Origin: Apium graveolens | Lineage: Eukaryota; Streptophyta; Magnoliopsida; Apiales; Apiaceae | Reading direction: 5' to 3' | Length of the DNA stretch: 64,000 nucleotides | Assembly: GCF_009905375.1 (NCBI RefSeq) | Contig: NC_133648.1 | Location: 23,305,884 to 23,369,883 of the forward strand | Part shown: in pieces, positions 37,020 to 48,932 of the stretch | Layout of the letters: every line of letters begins with the position of its first letter | Position numbering within the stretch: the stretch's first letter is position 1 | Made by a program: the position numbers and the translations under genes | The notes under the pieces: generated by a model | What the model was told of the DNA's origin: nothing | The model's input: the letters and a program-made list of their open reading frames with translations, nothing else | The model's database searches: none

Positions 37020-38255
37020 ATGCACCTGTAGTAAAGATTATGTCTCAGACTGGGTTCATTTATGAGAAGAACAACTTCACTGCTTTGGTCAATAAGGGTA
37101 TTCAGCAATCAGAAGACTATCACAAGATGATGAACTTTGTGAAGAACTGCAAGTTAAGTTATGCCATGCTTGAATCACCCACAATTTTCTGTGAAGTTGT
37201 TGAAGAGATGTGGACCTCTGCAATCTACAACTCTACTGAAAAAACCATCACTCTAACTATCAAAGGTAATGAGTTATGTATCAATAGTGATGTGATAAAA
37301 GCATGTTTCAAAATTCCTGATGATAATATAACTTCACCACAAACTGACACTGATATTATCAATATGCTTAATTCCATGCATTATGCACTTCCTACTACTA
37401 GGCTAAGTGATTTTAGAAGATTAGGTCTTAGGAAGGAATGGAGTTTCATGTGTGATGTTGTGACTAAAGTTTTCTCTGGAAAAATCAGTAATTTTAATTC
37501 TGTGAACATTTCCATGCTTAACATGCTATACATGCTAGATATAGATAAATTTTACAATTTCAGTGAACTTGTCTTGTATGAGTTAGGTTTTAAACTAGGC
37601 GAGTTAGCCAAAAGGGGAAAGAATGTATATTATGCTAGATTTTTTATGCTATTGGCTAACCATCTTTGTCAAGAGATTGTACTTGAGAACCCAAACAACA
37701 AATTAGCTTGTTGGGTTCAAGAGAGAAGAATTATTGCAGATTTGAACAGAGCCAACCATCATAGGGATGTGCCTATGTTCTACTTTCCTGTAATGCAGAC
37801 ACCTCAGGTAAGTGAGGTAAGTTCATCCATACCCTCAACTATTCCAATCTCCTCAATTTCTTTGAGTTCAGGAGTAGCTATGGCAACTGCGACAATGGCC
37901 AAACAATTGCCTACCAAAGCTGCCAAAATAACTGTAATTTCTAAATCCAAGTCAAAGAAAACCCCCTATGGTATCTCTCAAAAGGTACCAGTTGAAAAAT
38001 CCACCAAAGCCAAAGAGGGGAGTGTGAAGGAGGGTCTGTTAGGTGAGGGAAGGGGTGAACATCAAAGAAACCCCAAGGATAAGGTTGGAGAGTCGAGTGA
38101 ATCCCAGCCTAGCCACACTGCAGTTTCCCAACAAACTGCAGTGCTTAAAAAGGACAAAAGCTCACTTCTAGTTGCATCCTCCCAAAAGGATGTGGCTATT
38201 GAACAAAGCTCTCAGCCAAGAGCACAGGCCAAAAGGGTTAGGGACACAAGCTCAC
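37020..38255 (+). pseudogene. Element C third ORF, N-terminal part
   Basis: The first ATG (37020) is followed by a 1-bp deletion relative to A, giving a stop four codons in. An in-frame ATG at 37040 reopens the frame into MSQTGFIYEKNNFTALVNKG and continues through the same N-terminal domain and Ser/Thr/Lys-rich region as A. The frame is cut at 38256 by F, with CTCAC duplicated at both sides. No membrane segment is visible. It continues at 48933. Confidence 0.88.
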
Positions 38256-39714
38256 TATTAGGGCGAAATCACGCACTAATATTCATGCAAGTATACGCGT
38301 TCGCAAGTAATATATAATACTTTCTAGTTCGTTCCCTCAGAGACTCAGACTAATTTATTGTCTAATTTAACTCACTCACCAATGTATGATTACTTCTCAA
38401 TGTTAAGATAACACTTAAAATTGTTGATTAAATATTAACTATAATTAACTACTTACTTAACCACTTAACTAACACTTCAATTTATCAATAATAAAACACT
38501 CATGAGATCACAACTTCATTATTACTTCCTTCTATAGCCATTGTTATTACCTTTAGCATGTGACAGTGATGATATTAATCGAATAACACGAAACTGATAA
38601 AAGCCAACTTTCATTGTACTAATACCATTCTACCAAGTATCCACAATTAAGATAGAAGTTGAATAGTCATCAATTATGTTGAGTTCCTATATGTCTACAG
38701 AAATTGACAACACAATGATTTAAGCACAAGTTATTCCTTTTGATTACATAAGGCAAATAAAACTGTTAGAGTTACCCACTAATCATGCACAATGTACATG
38801 AACCTATGCTAGCATGGCAAGTTCTAAATCTCAAGATCCACCGTCGCTTCACAAGAGATTAACACCCTATCTTATATGTTCGCGACGCACATAAGACGAA
38901 TACGCACAACCAATACTAGATATCATGCAATCATCACATACTAAAGTATTAAACAATTAACTAAAGAATTCCATAATAAATCCGTTGCAACCCCATGATC
39001 ACGATTAGCCCATAATAGAACTTATCGCCATCATGGGTTCATATGAAATCATGATAAACAACACAAGAAAATAATAACTAAACTAATTATATTAAAACAG
39101 AGTACGTCACAAGAGTAAATAAGTCAAAGCAAGAAAACTAGCATCCAACGTTACAACGAAACAAGAATCACAAGAATATATGCTTCCTCTTCGTTGCGGT
39201 GTGCTAAATCGGTCTTCTTCCTTATCTCCTTCGCTTCTTGCAAAACACAATCTAAAACATAATCTCCTCTTAATACTCTGTGAAAAACGTCTCAAATCTA
39301 CTTATATAATAGTCCCATAAAACTCAGATTACATAGAAGTTGGAAGCCAAACAGAAGTAGAAGTCTAAAATAATATATCTTTTTCCCCGACCCTGCGCGG
39401 CCGCTCAGCATTTCTGCGCGGGCGCGCAAGGCTGCTGCGCGGCCGCTCAGCATTGCTGCGCGGGCGCGCAGGACCCTTCTGGAAAAATTCCATGTTTGCT
39501 CCGTTTCTTCGCCGTAATCTGCCCGTTCTTTTCCTCTCGCAATGGTGAACACATGCCAAGGCTTATTCTTGATGATTCCTCCTCCGAAATGCAACTAATA
39601 CCCTGAAATGCATAAACACTAGAAAAACGCATCAAATACACAAAATACTTGATTTCAAGACACCAATTTAAGCCATTTTAAGAAGTTCTAAGTGGTATAA
39701 AATGCCACTTATCA
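38256..39714 (-). repeat. Element F 3' LTR (1,459 bp)
   Basis: On the minus strand it starts TGATAAGTGGC and ends CGCCCTAATA; the terminal CA is mutated to TA, whereas the 5' LTR keeps TAACA. A GC-rich two-copy array (39393-39471) lies upstream, in element sense, of a TATA box, ATTATATAAG, at 39310-39301. Confidence 0.95.
39393..39471 (-). repeat. GC-rich two-copy array in the F LTR
   Basis: Two units of about 40 bp share TGCGCGGCCGCTCAGCA and CTGCGCGGGCGCGCA. CTGCGCG and CGCGCAG can pair, giving hairpin potential. The array stands out sharply in an AT-rich background and recurs at 41731-41811 and in the other LTR at 48611-48689. Confidence 0.9.
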
Positions 39715-40862
39715 CACCCCCAAACTTAAATCGATGCTTGTCCTCAAGCGTCACAGACTCAAAAACAAATAAAAATATGCATGAATGCAATCTATATGAA
39801 AATGCAATGATCCCCCTTACTACAATTAACCAACCAAATTGTCACGTCTCAACGAATGCAGTTAGACACTAAAGATCAAGAAACTCATGCAAACAGACAT
39901 ACCGCCAGAAACGTGGTGTGTGCAAATGCTTAACAGATATGCTTTGGAACTAGACCAATTACTAGGACTAGACTATCCTCAAGGCAATCCTACGATTATA
40001 CAAAGAATAAAAATTCTAGGCACAAAGTGATATACAACACTACAAGAACTCTGGAGCTTACTACGGAATCGTGCTTTTTATTTACAACTCAAATGCTTAT
40101 TTGACCGTGCAATGAGTGAGGTCCACAAAAGACTTATACAATGGTATCCATGTAACGAGCGTTAGGTTAGCGGATCCCAGACTCTAAAAGCCTTAGGTCA
40201 CTAGGCACAAAGTCCCCTAAGAACTTAATAACTCGAATACCAAAGAGCCCACTCTTGATCAATTACGCAAATTTTTTTTTTTTTCTCTGAGCAAGTGCGT
40301 TTCGCTCCATCTTGCTCAACCCTAGACTACTCGCATAACATGCGAGCCGGCTACTAGCCATTTGACGCCTAGCCACAACTAGCAACAAATTCCATTTTTA
40401 CTCCATTTTTTTTTCTTTTTCATGCCTTTACCACTAAGAACCTATTATCAAATTCTAAGCATAATAAATAGATTATCCTCGAAAATAATCAGATCATAAC
40501 AACAATCTAGTCCTTAAGCATTCTCTAAGACTTAGTGACAATACAAGTGCTTCTAGCATGCATATCAACCTACACAACTTAATATCACTTTAATGCTATC
40601 ACTACACTCGCATCAATATCACAATTCAGTCGATAAATCATTGCAAAAGGGATCATGGTATATGCATGAGCTATATGATTTGACAAACAACTAAAGCTAT
40701 ATATAAAAAAAAACTATATGGAAAAAATTATGCAACTATATGAACTAACTATCATGAATATGCAGCTATATGACACACACAAAATATTCCTTAACTACCA
40801 CCCCCAAACTTAAAATCTTCACTGTCCCCAGCGAAGGTAGTAGAAAGGAACACAGGGTATAC
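39715..40862 (-). other. Element F 3' untranslated region with duplicated polypurine tract
   Basis: On the minus strand, AAGTTTGGGGGTG lies directly against the 3' LTR (39727-39715) and almost the same sequence, TTTAAGTTTGGGGGTGG, occurs just after the third ORF (about 40815-40799). The 1 kb between is AT-rich, with a T run near 40270, and shows no gene. Confidence 0.75.
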
Positions 40863-41522
40863 CTACTCGGAGTCATCATCATCATCACCCTCAGTGGGTG
40901 GAGTATCAGGCGGAGGGTATGCAGAGTCCTCACCAAATACTGGCCACTGGATATCAGCTCCAAGGCCTCGAAAAGCAGTCCCTAACGCAAGGGTGAGCTC
41001 CTGAGCAAACCTGCTCTGCGTCTCATACATGGCATCCATCCGCCGTGAAAGCCTCCTATACTGGGCATCACCCATCCCAGCACCCTCCTGAGCTCTCGAA
41101 GAACTAGCCTCACCACGCCCTGGCCTAGCCATAGTAGCACCTCGTGCTGGACGCCCTCCTGGAAGATGATAACCCAGCCCATGCTCCTCAGGCTCACCAC
41201 CGGTCCACTCCTGCATCCCATTCAGAGTGCCAGAATCTATCGGAGCTGCTGGCAACTGCAACTGCTCATGAGCCGGCCAGTTCACTCCTACTGCTCAGCA
41301 TAGCTTCGTAACCGTGGATGCATAAGGGATGTTCATATGCTTTGCTCCCCTCAAAAACTTCAGAATTCCTTGGTAGATAAACTCACCAAGGTCCACATAG
41401 TATTCCTCATTCAGAATTCCCCACAACAACTGTGCTCTCTCAACTATGACCTCGTGTGCATGTGAAGAAGGCAAAATATTAGCACATATAAATGCATTCC
41501 ATGCACGGGCATACCTGTTCAT
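40863..41522 (-). pseudogene. Element F third ORF (env position), short plant transposon-protein domain
   Basis: The ATG at 41522 opens 220 codons with one in-frame TGA at 41295. The first ~75 residues (RAWNAFICANILPSSHAHEV, ERAQLLWGI, VDLGEFIYQGI) match the conserved domain of Athila-type third ORFs, often named putative plant transposon protein domain. The rest is Gly/Pro/Arg-rich with an acidic DDDDDSE tail. There is no signal peptide or transmembrane helix. It is much shorter than the several-hundred-residue Athila third ORFs, so it is either truncated or a reduced form. It is preceded by its own TATA box and motif array. Confidence 0.75.
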
Positions 41523-41565
41523 GGCGATCGCCGGAAGTTGTGGGAGATATGTAGGATAGGTGTAT

Positions 41566-41811
41566 GTATATATAGGGTGTGGAGTAGGTTAAATTAGATT
41601 AGGAGTGGGGTTGAGGGATAAAATCATGGGGTAATGGGAAAAGAATTCGTGGGTTTATGGGCTGTAATGGGTTTTTGTGTTTTTGTTTGTTTTTTTTTCT
41701 GAACTGTAAAAAAATTTCTGGAACTCGACCCCTGCGCGGCCGCTCAGCATTTCTGCGCGGGCGCGCAGAAAGCTGCGCGACCGCTCAGCATAGCTGCGCG
41801 GGCGCGCAGAG
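41566..41811 (-). promoter_or_regulatory. Element F putative internal promoter for the third ORF
   Basis: Between the pol stop (41966) and the third-ORF ATG (41522) lies the same GC-rich two-copy array as in the LTR (41731-41811). A TATA-like box, CTATATATAC, follows at 41575-41566, about 45 nt before the ATG. The order array-TATA copies the LTR. The sequence identity is direct; the function is inferred. Confidence 0.55.
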
Positions 41812-41965
41812 GGTCTTTGGAATTTTTTTTTCAGCCCCTGTTTTCTGATTTTTTTGTGTTTTTGGATAGGTTATTAACTTCTAAGGGTTCCTGTAACAAC
41901 AATTCATGGGTTGCCTCCCACGCATCGCTTCTTTTTCGTCATTAGCTTGACGTTCCGTACCTTTC

Positions 41966-44900
41966 TCACGTAGTCAACAAAATGGCACTAATCACCTCTC
42001 GGTTTGCCATGTCCCCATAGTAGTGCTTCAACCGCTGACCGTTAACCTTGAATGCTTGGTCCGAATCATTCTCAAAAATTTCCACCGCTCCGTGTGGAAA
42101 CACAGTTTTGACAATAAAAGGTCCAGACCACCTTGATTTCAACTTCCCAGGAAAAAGTCGGAGCCGAGAGTTGAATAACAGAACTTGTTGCCCTGGCACA
42201 AATAACTTAGGATGTAGCTTCCTATCGTGCCACCTCTTCACCTTTTCCTTATACATTTTGTTATTCTCGTACGCTTGAAGTCGAAATTCATCAAGTTCAT
42301 TAAGCTGAAGCATTCTTTTCTTACCAGCTGCATCTAAAGCCAGGTTCAATTTCTTCAATGCCCAGTAGGCCTTATGCTCAAGCTCCGCCGGTAGATGACA
42401 TCCCTTACCGTACACCAACTGAAACGGTGACATCCCAAGTGGAGTTTTGTATGCTGTTCTGTAAGCCCAAACAGCTTCATCGAGCTTTAAAGACCAATCC
42501 TTCCTTGTCGGACAAACAACCTTTTCTAGAATGCACTTTATCTCTCTGTTAGACACTTCCGCTTGACCATTTGTTTGCGGGTGATAGGCAGTAGCTACTC
42601 GATGATTCACATTATAACGCTGCATCATAGAAGTGAACTTACGGTTGCAAAAATGTGATCCTTCATCACTTATGATTACCCGAGGTGTTCTAAACCTTGT
42701 GAAAATTTGCTTATGAAGAAAATTTAGCACTGCCTTTGCATCATTTGTCGGTAAAGCTTTAACTTCGACCCATTTTGAGACATAATCGACTGCCAGCAAA
42801 ATGTACTGATTATTGCAAGACGAGATAAAAGGCCCCATGAAATCGATTCCCCATACATCAAAGACCTCGACTTCAAGCATCACATTTAATGGCATCTCAT
42901 CCTTCCTTGAAAAATTTCCCACTCTTTGGCAACGATCACACCTTAAAACAAACTGATGAGCATCCTTGAACAAGGTAGGCCAGAAAAAACCTGCTTGCAG
43001 AATACGAGCTGCCGTCTTCTCACCTCCATAGTGTCCTCCATAAACTGTGGAATGGCAGTCTCGTAATATCCCCTCCGTCTCACAGAACGGGATACATCTC
43101 CTGATGATCTGGTCAGTTCCCTGTCTAAACAAATATGGTTCATCCCACATATACCACTTCACCTCATGCAGAAACTTCTTCTTTTGCGCGGATGTCAAAT
43201 TAGGAGGCATTATATTGCTGACAAGATAGTTTACAATATATGCAAACCATGGTTCTTCCTCCTGAATTGCAAACAACTGCTCATCCGGAAAAGATTCATT
43301 GATTAACGTCCTATCTTGTGAAGTAGAATCGGGATTCTCCAACCTAGAGAGATGGTCAGCTACTTGATTCTCAGTACCTTTTATATCTTTGATCTCTAAC
43401 TCAAATTCTTGAAGTAAATGCACCCAACGAATGAGTCTCGGCTTCGAATCCTTCTTATAAACCAGATAGCGAATAGCTGCATGATCAGTGAATACTGTCA
43501 CTTTCGTACCAAGCAGATAAGATCGAAATTTCTCAAAGCCAAAGACTATAGCCAAAAGCTCCTTCTCAGTAGTGGTGTAGTTCAATTGGGCCCCATTTAA
43601 AGTCTTACTCGCATAGTAGACCACATGGAAGAGATTTTTCTTGCGCTGTCCCAGAACTGCACCTACCGTATAGTCACTCGCATCACACATCATCTCAAAC
43701 GGTTCTGTCCAATCTGGTGCTGTAATAACTGGTGCCGTGATCAAACTCTCCTTGAGAGTCTCGAATGCTGCCAAACATTAATCATCAAATTTGAAAGGTA
43801 CATCTTTCTCAAGTAAATTGCACAACGGCTTAGATATCTTTGAAAAGTCCTTGATGAATCGCCGATAAAAACCCGCATGACCGAGAAAACTACGGATTCC
43901 TTTCACCGAATTAGGTGGGGGAAGATTTTCAATGACTCCCACCTTGGCCTTGTCCACCTCCAGACCTTTGCTAGAGACCTTATGCCCAAGGATAATGCCT
44001 TCACGCACCATAAAATGACATTTCTCCCAATTAAGCACCAAATTAGTTTCCACGCATCTTTTGAGTACGGCGCGCAGATTATTCAAACATTCATCATATG
44101 AGTGTCCAAAGACGGAGAAGTCATCCATGAACACTTCGACGTTATTTCCAATCATGTCAGAGAATATAGCCATCATACATCTTTGAAAGGTGGCCGGGGC
44201 GCCACATAACCCAAACGAAACTCTTCGAAAAGCAAATGTGCCAAATGGACAAGTGAAGGTAGTCTTTTCCTGATCCTCTGGTGCAATACAAATCTGATTA
44301 TACCCGGAATACCCATCCAGAAGACAAAAATACTCATGTCCCGCCAATCTGTCAAGCATTTGATCAATGAATGGGAGAGGGAAGTGATCCTTCCTTGTGG
44401 CTTTGTTCAATTTTCTATAATCCATGCATACTCTCCATCTTGTAACTGTTCGAGTAGGGATGAGCTCATTCTTTTCATTTGCGACCACAGTGATACCTCC
44501 TTTCTTAGGTACACATTGCATGGGGCTCACCCACGAGCTGTCAGAAATAGGATAAATGATGCCTGCATCTAGCCATTTCAGAATTTCTTTCTTCACCACC
44601 TCCTTCATGATCGGGTTCAGTCTTCGCTGCTGTTCCACAGTTGGCTTACTACCTTCCTCTAACAGAATTTTATGCATACAATATGAAGGACTTATCCCCT
44701 TGATGTCTGCTATGGTCCATCCTATAGCCGATTTGAATTCTCTCAAAATCCTTAAGAGCTTGTCTTCCTCACTACCTGAAAGGTCAGCTGAAATAATAAC
44801 AGGTAACGTAGATGAATCACCTAAAAAGGCATACCTCAAGTGTTCAGGTAATGGTTTGAGCTCTAAGGTAGGCGCTTCCTCTATTGATGGTTTGAGCTTC

Positions 44901-47332
44901 CCTTCAGCGTTCATGAGGTCAGAAGTACCAAGAGATTCAAATGGTATATCCAGCTTTCGCTTCCAGGGAGAAGCGTTCAGATATTGTAATTGCTCGTTGC
45001 TATCTTCATCATCACTGTCAAATTCCCCCACTAAGGCCTTTTCCAATGCATCAGACATTAGCATGTGATCGAGTTCCGAAGTAACTGCGGAATCAATCAC
45101 ATCCATTTTTAAACACTCCTCATCTTCTGTAGGGAATTTCATTGCCTTGAATACGTTGAAGGTCACATCCTGATCTTGGACCCGCATAGTAAGTTCCCCT
45201 TTTTGCACATCTATCAAGGTACGACCAGTAGCCAAGAAAGGCCTCCCCAAGAATATGGGAATCTTCTTATCTTCCTCAAAATCCAGAATGACAAAATCTG
45301 CAGGAAAGAAGAGCTTACCCACCTTGACGAGCACATCCTCAACTATGCCCCTTGGGTAAGTAATGGAACGGTCCGCCAATTATAGCGACATGTATGTGGG
45401 TTTTGGATCAGGCAGATCCAGCTTTTTAAAGATCGACAAGGGCATCAGATTAATGCTTGCTCCCAAATCACAAAGGCACTTGTCAAAAGTTAGATTGCCA
45501 ATGGTACAAGGAATGGTGAAGCTTCCTGGATCTTTCAGTTTTGGTGGTAACTTTTGTTGCAGAACCGCACTGCATTCTTCCGTGAGAGCAACGGTTTCAA
45601 GGTCATCCAGTTTCACCTTCCTTGAAAGAATAGTCTTCATAAACTTCGCATAACTAGGCATTTGTTCCAGAGCCTCAGCGAAAGGTATATTGATGTGAAG
45701 TTTCTTGAACACCTCCAGAAACTTCCCGAACTGTCTATCCAGCTTTTGTTGCTGCAATTTCTTAGGAAAAGGTGGTGGAGGATAGAGCTGTTTCTCCCCT
45801 GTATTAGCCTCAGGCAGAGTGTGTTCAACATTAGTCTTCCTTGGTTCCGCCTCTTTCTCCCTTTGCTTAGATTCTTCATCTCTAACTTCAGCTTCGACTT
45901 CTTTTGCCTTTTCAGCATCAGCTACTTTTCCAGACCTTAAGGTAATAGCCTTGACTTGTTCTTTAGCTTCCTTCCTGCCTGGTACTTCCGTGTCACTGGG
46001 AAGAGTGCCAGGTTGACGATTGAGCACTGCATTGGCTAATTGACCGATTTGATTTTCTAAGGTCTTGATAGAAACCGCCTGACTCTTGCACAACAGCTTA
46101 AGTTCCTCAAAATCAGCACTAGTAGGTGCAGCTGCACTTCCCTGTTGAGGATATGATTGTCTTGTAGCATACTGCTGTGGTTGCTGGAATCCAGGTGGGT
46201 TAAACTGTTTACTCACTCCTTGCTGATATGGTGGCTGAATAGCATTCTGATTATTTCCCCAGCTGAAATTTGGATGATTTCTGTTGTTAGGATGATAGGT
46301 CGCTGGCACAGGCTGCTGTTGTCGCTGATAATTATTCACATACTGAACAGATTCGTTGACAAGAGAACACTGATCCGTAGCATGAGAACCTGCACAAAGC
46401 TCACAAACCATAGCTATTTGATTAACTCCATACGTAGCCAAAGAATCAACCTTCATTGATAGCACTTGGAGCTGGGCTGTAATAGCGGTGGCTGCATCAA
46501 CTTCCAGAATACCTGCTACCTTGCCTGATGTCATCCTCTGAGTTGGGTTTTTATGCTCATTTGCAGCCATCGTCTCAATAAGATTGTATGCCTCAGTATA
46601 GCTTTTAGCCCATAAGGCGCCTCCAGCTGCTGCATCGAGCATGGGCCGAGATTGGGCCCCCAAACCATTATAAAAACCAGTGATTACCATCCAATCCGGC
46701 ATTCCATGATGTGGACATTTTCTCAACATTTCCTTGTAGCGTTCCCAAGCCTCGCACATAGATTCTGTAGGTTGCTCCGCAAACTGAGTAAGAGCACTCC
46801 TCATAGCAGCAATCTTTGCCATTGGATAAAACTTCACCAGAAACTTTTGCGCAAGATCTTGCCACGTAGTGATGGACCCAGCTGGTTCAGAATGTAACCA
46901 GTCTTTAGCCTTATCCCTCAGTGAGAATGGGAAAAGCCTCAACTTGATAGCCTCATCAGTCACGCCATTATACTTAAAAGTGCTGCAGATCTCGATAAAA
47001 TTCCTTATGTGCATGTTGGGGTCTTCAGTTGCCGCTCCTCCAAAAGAAACAGAATTCTGCACCATCTGAATCGTGCCCGGCTTGATTTCAAAGGTGTTAG
47101 CTTGAATAGCCGGATGAAGGATGCTTGACTGAATGTCATCAATTTTAGGCCGAGAAAAATCCATAAGAGCTGGATCAGCTTGAACAATACGATCTCCCAT
47201 GTTTACTGGTTCTTTTTGCTCAGTTCCTGAATCCGAATCCTCAAAATCTAACTTCTCCGGAGTATCAATAACTTCGTCTTTTCCTTCAGCTGTATCTAAG
47301 GTCCTCTTGCGAGCACGAGAACGAGTTTGCAT
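41966..47332 (-). pseudogene. Element F gag-pol (1,789 codons, two in-frame stops)
   Basis: A single frame from the ATG at 47332. Gag has the retrotransposon gag domain (KLRLFPFSLRDKAKDWL, ITTWQDLAQKFLVKFYP) and a CxxC-type finger (CELCAGSHATDQC). The protease has CDLGASINLMP. RT has YSGYNQI, CPFGTFAFRR and the catalytic FMDDFSVFG box. RNase H has [12 protein letters not shown]. Integrase has an HHCC finger and a DDE core ([26 protein letters not shown]). Stops are TAA at 45380 (from CAA, before the LADRSITYP motif) and TAA at 43778 (from GAA). All catalytic residues I can check are present, so only these two point changes separate it from an open frame. Confidence 0.95.
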
Positions 47333-47449
47333 AAACGCTTGCTAAAGTACCTGAAACACAACCGAAAAGAGTAATTAACTACTACGTCCTAATCACTGAG
47401 TCCTAATGACCAATGATGGTAAGTAAATAAACTAAACAAATACGCCGAG

Positions 47450-47467
47450 TCCCCGGCAGCGGCGCCA
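47450..47467 (-). other. Element F primer binding site (TGGCGCC type)
   Basis: The minus strand reads TGGCGCCGCTGCCGGGGA, six bases from the 5' LTR end. Athila-type elements commonly use this site, attributed to tRNA-Asp. Confidence 0.88.
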
Positions 47468-47473
47468 AAAACT

Positions 47474-48932
47474 TGTTAGGGCGAAATCACGCACTAATAT
47501 TAACGCAAGTATACGCGTTCGCAAGTAATATAGAATACTTTCTAGTTCGTTCCCTCAGAGACTCAGACTAATTTATTGTCTAATTTAACTCACTCACCAA
47601 TGTATGATTACTTCTCAATGTTAAGATATCACTTAAAATTGTTGATTAAATATTAACTATAATTAACTACTTACTTAACCACTTAACTAACACTTCAATT
47701 TATCAATAATAAAACACTCATGAGATCACAACTTCATTATTACTTCCTTCTATAGCCATTGTTATTACCTTTAGCATGTGACAGTGATGATATTAATCGA
47801 ATAACACGAAACTGATAAAAGCCAACTTTCATTGTACTAATACCATTCTACCAAGCATCCACAATTAAGATAGAAGTTGAATAGTAATCAATTATGTTGA
47901 GTTCCTATATGTCTACAGAAATTGACAACACAACGATTTAAGCACAAGTTATTCCTTTTGATTACAAAAGGCAAATAAAACTGTTAGAGTTACCCACTAA
48001 TCATGCACAATGTACATGAACCTATGCTAGCATGGCAAGTTCTAAATCTCAAGATCCACCGTCGCTTCACAAGAGATTAACACCCTATCTTATATGTTCG
48101 CGACGCACATAAGACGAATACGCACAACCAATACTAGATATCATGCAATCATCACATACTAAAGTATTAAACAATTAACTAAAGAATTCCATAATAAATC
48201 CGTTGCAACCCCATGATCACGATTAGCCCATAATAGAACTTATCGCCATCATGGGTTCATATGAAATCATGATAAACAACACAAGAAAATAATAACTAAA
48301 CTAATTATATTAAAACAGAGTACGTCACAAGAGTAAATAAGTCAAAGCAAGCAAACTAGCATCCAACGTTACAACGAAACAAGAATCACAAGAATATATG
48401 CTTCCTCTTCGTTGCGGTGTGCTAAATCGGTCTTCTTCCTTATCTCCTTCGCTTCTTACAAAACACAATCTAAAACATAATCTCCTCTTAATACTCTGTG
48501 AAAAACGTCTCAAATCTACTTATATAATAGTCCCATAAAACTCAGATTACATAGAAGTTGGAAGCCAAACAGAAGTAGAAGTCTAAAATAATATATCTTT
48601 TTCCCCGACCCTGCGCGGCCGCTCAGCATTTCTGCGAGGGCGCGCAAGGCTGCTGCGCGGCCGCTCAGCATTGCTGCGCGGGCGCGCAGGACCCTTCTGG
48701 AAAAATTCCATGTTTGCTCCGTTTCTTCGCCGTAATCTGCCCGTTCTTTTCCTCTCGCAATGGTGAACACATGCCAAGGCTTATTCTTGATGATTCCTCC
48801 TCCGAAATGCAACTAATACCCTGAAATGCATAAACACTAGAAAAACGCATCAAATACACAAAATACTTGATTTCAAGACACCAATTTAAGCCATTTTAAG
48901 ACGTTCTAAGTGGTATAAAATGCCACTTATCA
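47474..48932 (-). repeat. Element F 5' LTR (1,459 bp)
   Basis: On the minus strand it starts TGATAAGTGGC and ends CGCCCTAACA. Its GC-rich array is at 48611-48689, with the TATA box near 48520. It matches 38256-39714 at the same length. Confidence 0.95.

Larger units (their letters stand above)
38256..48932 (-). mobile_element. Element F: Athila-type Ty3/gypsy retrotransposon, complete (10,677 bp)
   Basis: Both LTRs (1,459 bp each), primer site, gag-pol, an env-position ORF and a purine tract are present, flanked by perfect CTCAC duplications (38251-38255 and 48933-48937). About 13 LTR differences were counted by eye (roughly 0.9%), so the insertion is fairly recent. The primer site (TGGCGCCGCTGCCGGGGA), fused gag-pol and ORF after pol are all Athila traits. 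Two nonsense codons in gag-pol and one in the third ORF inactivate this copy. Confidence 0.95.

Noticed and set aside
42048..46016. Many plus-strand ORFs across element F
   Set aside because: They are antisense shadows of the long gag-pol frame.
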